Shown here: positions 59,762-64,000 of the stretch, in pieces
Numbering within the stretch: position 1 is the stretch's first letter
How the letters are laid out: every line of letters begins with the position of its first letter
Assembly: GCF_002723975.1 (NCBI RefSeq)
Contig: NZ_BEWO01000013.1
Span: 21,353 to 85,352, forward strand
From: Gluconobacter japonicus
GTDB taxonomy: Bacteria > Pseudomonadota > Alphaproteobacteria > Acetobacterales > Acetobacteraceae
DNA: 64,000 nucleotides
Direction of reading: 5' to 3'
Program-made: the position numbers and the translations under genes
Notes under the pieces: model-generated
Told to the model about the DNA's origin: nothing
What the model saw: only the letters and a program-made list of their open reading frames with translations
Database searches by the model: none

Positions 59762-59965
59762 CTGTTCGTTCCTTTTGCCCGTGCCGGGCGTTACAAAAAA
59801 CTCGTTTTGCCGTCTGCCAGTCCGGCAAGCCCTTTCGAACCTTCCAGCGCAGGCCACCTCTCCTTCCGGAAAGGCGTTGCCACCGGCCGAACCGGACATC
59901 GGCCTTCGTCAGACCGGGCAAAGCAGCGCGCGATTAGCACGCTTTGACCTGAAACGCCAAGCGTC

Positions 59966-60706
59966 TCAGACCATGGCCATGCCACCGTTGACGTGCAGGG
60001 TCGTCCCGGTGACCCATGCAGCCTCGTCAGAAGCCAGATACACCACTGCCGCAGCGACGTCATCCGGGTTTCCCATCCGACCGAGCGGAATGGAGCCCAC
60101 CAGCTTCTCGCGAATACCTTCGGACAGTACATCCGTCATCGGCGTTTCAATGAAACCAGGAGCCACGACATTGACCGTCACACCGCGCGGACCAGCTTCC
60201 TGCGCCAGAGACTTACTCATGCCGACGATACCAGCCTTTGCAGCCGCATAGTTGGCCTGACCGGCGTTCCCTGTCGTTCCAACAACGGATGCGATGGAAA
60301 TGATACGACCGGCACGACGGCGCAGCATACCCTTAAGAGCCGCACGAGCCAGCCGGAACGGGCTTTCCAGATCCACCGTCATGACCTGCGACCAGTCACT
60401 ATCCTTCATACGGATGGCAAGCGTATCGCGCGTCAGACCGGCATTATTCACCAGAATGTCCAACGGTGCCCCGGCCACTTCCTCAGCCTTGGCAACGAGA
60501 CCATCAGCTTCGGACGCCTCTGACAGATTGGCAACCGCAATATGCGTGCGCTCACCAAGGCTGTCTGCCAGTTCCTTCAGGGCTGCTTCACGCGTGCCAC
60601 TGAGAACAACCGTTGCACCAAGAGCGTGAAGCTGACGGGCGATAGCTGCACCGATACCGCCAGATGCGCCGGTGACGAGAGCGGTCTTGCCAGAAAGAGA
60701 AAACAT
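59966..60706 (-). CDS. fabG: 3-oxoacyl-ACP reductase
   Basis: 246 residues. Short-chain dehydrogenase: NADP motif TGASGGIGAAIARQL (13-27), NNAGLTRD near 88, catalytic Ser in ISIASVVG and YxxxK in YAAAKAG near 151. Reduces 3-oxoacyl-ACP during chain elongation. It follows fabD by 12 bases. Confidence 0.95.
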   Translation of the reverse strand: MFSLSGKTALVTGASGGIGAAIARQLHALGATVVLSGTREAALKELADSLGERTHIAVANLSEASEADGLVAKAEEVAGAPLDILVNNAGLTRDTLAIRMKDSDWSQVMTVDLESPFRLARAALKGMLRRRAGRIISIASVVGTTGNAGQANYAAAKAGIVGMSKSLAQEAGPRGVTVNVVAPGFIETPMTDVLSEGIREKLVGSIPLGRMGNPDDVAAAVVYLASDEAAWVTGTTLHVNGGMAMV

Positions 60707-60718
60707 GGGTCGTTGTCC

Positions 60719-61663
60719 TTACAGAGCCTTGAGCAGAGCTTCGATTTCAGCAGGGGTACCAGCATTGTCTGTTGCCAGATCCGGCGCAATACGACGAGCC
60801 AGACCGCAGAGAACCTTGCCTGAACCCAACTCGTGCATAGTCGTCACACCCATGGCAGCGATGGCCTGCACGCTCTCGCGCCAGCGAACAGTCCCCGTCA
60901 CCTGCTTGACGAGCAGATCACGGATTGCCTCTGGGTCGTTCACCTTGGCAGCCGTGACGTTGGCAATCACTGGCACTTTAGGAGCATTCAATGTCGCCTT
61001 GGCGAGAGCCTCTTCCATTTCACGAGCGGCCGGAGCCATCAGCGAAGAATGGAACGGCGCGGAGACTGGAAGCTTTACAGCGCGCTTGATTCCGCGCTCC
61101 TTGGCCAGGGAAATCGCACGATCGACTGCGTCCATATGGCCGGAGACTACGATCTGGCCACCACCATTGTCATTGGCGATCTCAAGGATCTGCCCCTGAG
61201 CGGCATCATCGCAGATTGACTGGGCCTGCTCGGCTTCGACACCCAGCAGAGCAGCCATGCCGCCCTCACCAGCCGGAACTGCACGCTGCATGGCCTGACC
61301 GCGCAAACGCAGAAGACGTGCCCCCTCCGCAATCCCCAACGTCCCGGCAGCCGCAAGTGCGGAATATTCACCAAGTGAATGACCCGCTACCAGCGCCGCC
61401 TTGTCGGTCAGGGCAAAACCCCCTTCGGATTCCAGGGCACGAACAGTCGCCAGAGAAACGGCGAACAGAGCTGGCTGCGTATTCTCCGTCCGGGTCAGTT
61501 CATCAGCATCGCCGGTGAACATGAGCTTGGAAAGGTTCTGGCCCAGAGCGTCATCGACTTCCTGAAAGACGGCGCGAGACGAGGCAAAGGCATCATGCAG
61601 GGCCTGCCCCATTCCAACTGACTGGCTGCCCTGACCGGGAAAGACAAAAGCGTGAACGGACAT
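60719..61663 (-). CDS. fabD: Malonyl-CoA:ACP transacylase
   Basis: 314 residues from the ATG at 61663 (MSVHAFVFPGQGSQ), which has a G-rich ribosome-binding site that the ATG at 61681 lacks. GQGSQSVGMG at the N-terminus, active-site Ser in VAGHSLGEYSALAAAG near 92, and PVSAPFHSSLMAPA (catalytic His) near 200. Loads malonate on ACP for fatty acid synthesis. First gene of the fab cluster. Confidence 0.96.
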   Translation of the reverse strand: MSVHAFVFPGQGSQSVGMGQALHDAFASSRAVFQEVDDALGQNLSKLMFTGDADELTRTENTQPALFAVSLATVRALESEGGFALTDKAALVAGHSLGEYSALAAAGTLGIAEGARLLRLRGQAMQRAVPAGEGGMAALLGVEAEQAQSICDDAAQGQILEIANDNGGGQIVVSGHMDAVDRAISLAKERGIKRAVKLPVSAPFHSSLMAPAAREMEEALAKATLNAPKVPVIANVTAAKVNDPEAIRDLLVKQVTGTVRWRESVQAIAAMGVTTMHELGSGKVLCGLARRIAPDLATDNAGTPAEIEALLKAL

Positions 61664-61734
61664 GGAGCCCCCTGCTGGCATGAAAAACAGGCTCAGGGTG
61701 ATGCTGTTTCATGCGCGTTCTGTCAAATCCTGCG

Positions 61735-62487
61735 TTATCTGTCAGGCGTGAACGTCAGATACGCGTCTCCCGGAATTCTGACGCGAACCTGAGCAAAAGG
61801 CTTGCTGGAGCGGAAAATCGTGTCTTCCGGATAATCCTGCGGACGCAACAGGATTATCATGGGTTCTTTCCCCTCGTTGTTGGCCAGTATGGTCACATGA
61901 CCGCTGGTCACGGCCTCAAAACGCGCACCGGGAGCAAGGTCAATCTTAAGCCGATGCGCATCAGGCATGAACCAGGACAGGATCATGCCTGTCAGATCCC
62001 GAATACAGGCATTGATTTGCGTCAGCCAGTGGCGTGCCTGAACGCCTGTAAACCTATCCCCCTGCGGCACTTCCACGCGAAGAGACAGTTCTGTCCGAAC
62101 ATTATGACCAATCGACTCTGTCTGAAGAATTGGAGGATTTTCTGATGCCAATTGGGTGGCACGCGGGAAGTGCATCTCCCGGTCTGTTCCGAAAAATAGT
62201 GGAATATCACCCTGCCTGCTGTGGATGACGAGCCGCGCTTTTGACGGAATCTCGTGATCCGGCAGCAACTCACCCGTGAAATGAAGCGATATTCCCTCAC
62301 GCGCCGCAGCCGGAAATTTCTCGAAGCGTTCATAAAAATGCGCGACATCTTTGTAGGTCGCCACGCGAACAACAGGTTTTCCCGAGACGGTCACATGCTC
62401 ATCAGCAGCGTAAACAGCATACACCGGGAGACAGAAGAAAGCAGTTACAAGACCGACTGTCCGAAAGATGCTGATCATCATACCCAT
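61735..62487 (-). CDS. Exported protein of unknown function
   Basis: 250 residues with a signal peptide (ISIFRTVGLVTAFFCLPVYAVYAA, cleavage near 28). The mature part looks beta-rich, with LVIHSRQGDIPLF, LSLRVEVPQGDRFTGVQARHWLTQINACIRD and a single Cys near 167. No family recognised. It starts 17 bases after the methyltransferase and 71 bases before fabD on the same strand. Confidence 0.7.
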   Translation of the reverse strand: MGMMISIFRTVGLVTAFFCLPVYAVYAADEHVTVSGKPVVRVATYKDVAHFYERFEKFPAAAREGISLHFTGELLPDHEIPSKARLVIHSRQGDIPLFFGTDREMHFPRATQLASENPPILQTESIGHNVRTELSLRVEVPQGDRFTGVQARHWLTQINACIRDLTGMILSWFMPDAHRLKIDLAPGARFEAVTSGHVTILANNEGKEPMIILLRPQDYPEDTIFRSSKPFAQVRVRIPGDAYLTFTPDR

Positions 62488-62504
62488 TCATGACAAATGA
62501 TGTC

Positions 62505-63383
62505 TTATCCAATCTTCTGCAAGACAATCAGAACCTGCGGCAAGCGTACAGGATTATCCAGATACTCGATCATGCGGAAAAGACCGCCCCATGCCTTCAG
62601 AACATAATTCCGGGGAATAATGGCTTCGCCATAATGCGCCTGAAAATGTGGAGGCTTTGCGGAAGAGGCATGCAAAAACCGACCGGCCTCGAAATCCGAA
62701 TTGGCACGGGCCTCGTCGACGAAACTGTCCGCACAGGCTTCGTGCCAGGGATGTTCCAGCCGCATCCCAGACGCCCGACGCAAGCGCTGCTCTGCGCAGA
62801 ACGCCAAAAACCGCCGACTTTGCGTTGTCATGACAACCAATCCGCCAGGTTTCAGGAGACGGTAGAACTCCTGCATCCACTGACCAGACAAAAATTCGTC
62901 CAGATGGGAAAAGGTGGACCAGGACGTCACTAGGTCCAGACTTTCAGACACCATCGGAAGTGGAGGCACGGGCCCAGCCTGAAGAAAGCTCAGAAACGGA
63001 TTGGCACGACGCGCGGCCATGAGAAAACGATCCGTATTTTCCACACTCACAAGAGACTGTGGGCGAACATCCTTCATGAACAGACGCGCCGTACGCCCCC
63101 AACCGCACCCGAAATCCAGCAGAGCTGTCTCAGGCCGAACAGGCCGACCGGCATAGGCACAGTAAGCCTTGATTTCCCTGTAGAAAACATGAGCTTCGTG
63201 GATAGAGACTTCTCCATGATGACCATGAATTTCACGTTGAATATCGTCTGGGGGAAAGTCGGGCATCCGAACACCACACACCTCCCGTGTTGAAACGGAA
63301 GCCGTCAGAACATGCAGCCATTCTTCGTCGCTGAGACTGTGAAATGCCTCAAAAACCGCATCCGTCCTGTCGGAATGAGTCAT
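62505..63383 (-). CDS. Class I SAM-dependent methyltransferase
   Basis: 292 residues. Rossmann methyltransferase: motif I LLDFGCGWGRTARLF near 97-110, acidic residue at the end of strand 2 (SLVSVENTDRF), motif near SLDLVTSWSTFSHL, and LLKPGGLVVMTTQSRRFL near 200. Substrate unknown. Probably co-transcribed with the exported protein downstream. Confidence 0.85.
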   Translation of the reverse strand: MTHSDRTDAVFEAFHSLSDEEWLHVLTASVSTREVCGVRMPDFPPDDIQREIHGHHGEVSIHEAHVFYREIKAYCAYAGRPVRPETALLDFGCGWGRTARLFMKDVRPQSLVSVENTDRFLMAARRANPFLSFLQAGPVPPLPMVSESLDLVTSWSTFSHLDEFLSGQWMQEFYRLLKPGGLVVMTTQSRRFLAFCAEQRLRRASGMRLEHPWHEACADSFVDEARANSDFEAGRFLHASSAKPPHFQAHYGEAIIPRNYVLKAWGGLFRMIEYLDNPVRLPQVLIVLQKIG

Positions 63384-63501
63384 TCTTCTACCGTTACGCC
63401 ATGTCAGTAACGATTAATTAACGTATCTTCTCCAACAAGAGAACCGACCGAGGACGCTTTCCGGGGCAACTCGCTTCCCTCAATCCGTCCAGAAATCCTT
63501 T

Positions 63502-64000
63502 TCACATGAACTGGATATGGCTTTTGAACCCCAGCAAAGCCGCATCCCGAAGGTTATATTGGGCATTCGGATGAATGTAATATTCGAAGAGCGGCGTGAA
63601 AATAACACCTCTCACAACATGAATTGCATAGTTGAATTCCATCACGACCGTGTCCCTCTGTACCCCGGTTGCATGATTGGGAAGCGTCCCTCCCTTCCGA
63701 ATGAGAGCTGCTTCGGTCCGGCTGACACCGGACGCAATCTTCGTATAAGTCAGGGAAAAGCCCAGCGTATCGTAAGGACGGGACGCAAAGAAACCGCGAT
63801 TGATAAGTGCCCCGTAAACCAGATAGCGCCGTAGCGACGTATGGGGATCATTGTAAATGAGACCAGCCATTCCAGTCAGGCCAGACCCTTTGGCCTTATA
63901 GTGAAGGAACTGCTGATCCAGCATGACCCATGTCGACCAGGAAGCACTCCGCTTCTTCTGCGCCAGCCCCGTAACCGCATAAGATCCACCATACAGATGG
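63502..64000 (-). CDS. OprB-family carbohydrate porin, N-terminal part missing
   Basis: The frame runs off the window at 64000; only the last 165 residues are visible, so the ATG at 63924 is internal. Beta-strand-rich with aromatic girdles (YGGSYAVTG, SWSTWVMLDQQFLH, LVYGALINRGFF), and the end segment VVMEFNYAIHVVRGVIFTPLFEYYIHPNAQYNLRDAALLGFKSHIQF is typical of OprB porins. An outer membrane sugar channel. It ends in FM rather than the usual terminal Phe. Confidence 0.85.
   Translation of the reverse strand, partial: HLYGGSYAVTGLAQKKRSASWSTWVMLDQQFLHYKAKGSGLTGMAGLIYNDPHTSLRRYLVYGALINRGFFASRPYDTLGFSLTYTKIASGVSRTEAALIRKGGTLPNHATGVQRDTVVMEFNYAIHVVRGVIFTPLFEYYIHPNAQYNLRDAALLGFKSHIQFM

Noticed and set aside
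1..64000. tRNA, rRNA, CRISPR array, insertion sequence or prophage
   Set aside because: Looked for across the window; no cloverleaf-like gene, spaced repeat array, transposase or phage structural gene was seen. Small RNAs cannot be excluded by eye.

Overview
The window looks like chromosome from an alphaproteobacterium of the acetic acid bacteria (Acetobacteraceae), most likely Gluconobacter or a close relative. This rests on the look of the proteins (a glp operon of the order glpR-glpD-glpF-glpK, malate:quinone oxidoreductase, MmcB, fabD-fabG-acpP-fabF-mltG, sphingolipid genes) and on a moderately GC-rich sequence. No database search was possible. I see no rRNA, tRNA, CRISPR array, insertion sequence or prophage. 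It reads as ordinary chromosome with several accessory metabolic islands.

Layout. 1-6.7 kb: 3' end of metH, a small membrane protein, then a D-lactate dehydrogenase and mqo (quinone-linked respiratory entry points). 6.7-11.8 kb: the glycerol operon glpR-glpD-glpF-glpK on the minus strand, with a GlpR-like operator. 11.8-20.5 kb: a second polyol island containing an FGGY kinase, a GlpD/EryB-like FAD dehydrogenase, a class I aldolase-like protein, a triosephosphate isomerase, two paralogous DeoR regulators, a beta-propeller protein and an IsdG-like monooxygenase. A shared inverted repeat lies in front of both transcription units. 20.9-30.1 kb: metals. This part has a small HTH protein with a duplicated recognition helix, mntR, mntH, a TonB receptor carrying an MntR-type palindrome, and a siderophore receptor operon (receptor, two small membrane proteins, PepSY membrane protein) behind a Fur-like repeat. 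30.2-33.9 kb: glutaminase, siroheme synthase, a His-rich micro-lipoprotein, a 41-residue membrane peptide and an HD phosphohydrolase. 34-39.6 kb: an orphan TonB-type receptor and two paralogous glycosyltransferases, one of which has lost a motif residue.

40-54.6 kb is the most interesting part: what appears to be a sphingolipid island. One plus-strand unit has a flippase, a glycerophosphotransferase-like protein, an acyl-AMP ligase, a dedicated acyl carrier protein and serine palmitoyltransferase. A minus-strand pair encodes a lipid (ceramide/diacylglycerol) kinase and a Tam41-like cytidylyltransferase. A six-gene plus-strand operon with 4-nt overlaps encodes a metallophosphoesterase, an LptF/LptG-type permease pair, a fatty acid hydroxylase, a nucleotidyltransferase and a glycosyltransferase. 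A convergent gene encodes a beta-propeller protein resembling the N-terminal domain of plant glucosamine inositolphosphorylceramide transferases. My reading is a pathway that makes a long-chain base, decorates a ceramide headgroup through nucleotide-activated intermediates, and exports the product by a second LptFG-like machine. Ceramide synthase and the ketone reductase are not in the window.

54.7-64 kb: mmcB, an inositol monophosphatase family gene, a SYLF lipoprotein, mltG, the fabF-acpP-fabG-fabD cluster, an exported protein of unknown function, a methyltransferase, and the 3' end of an OprB-type porin running off the window.
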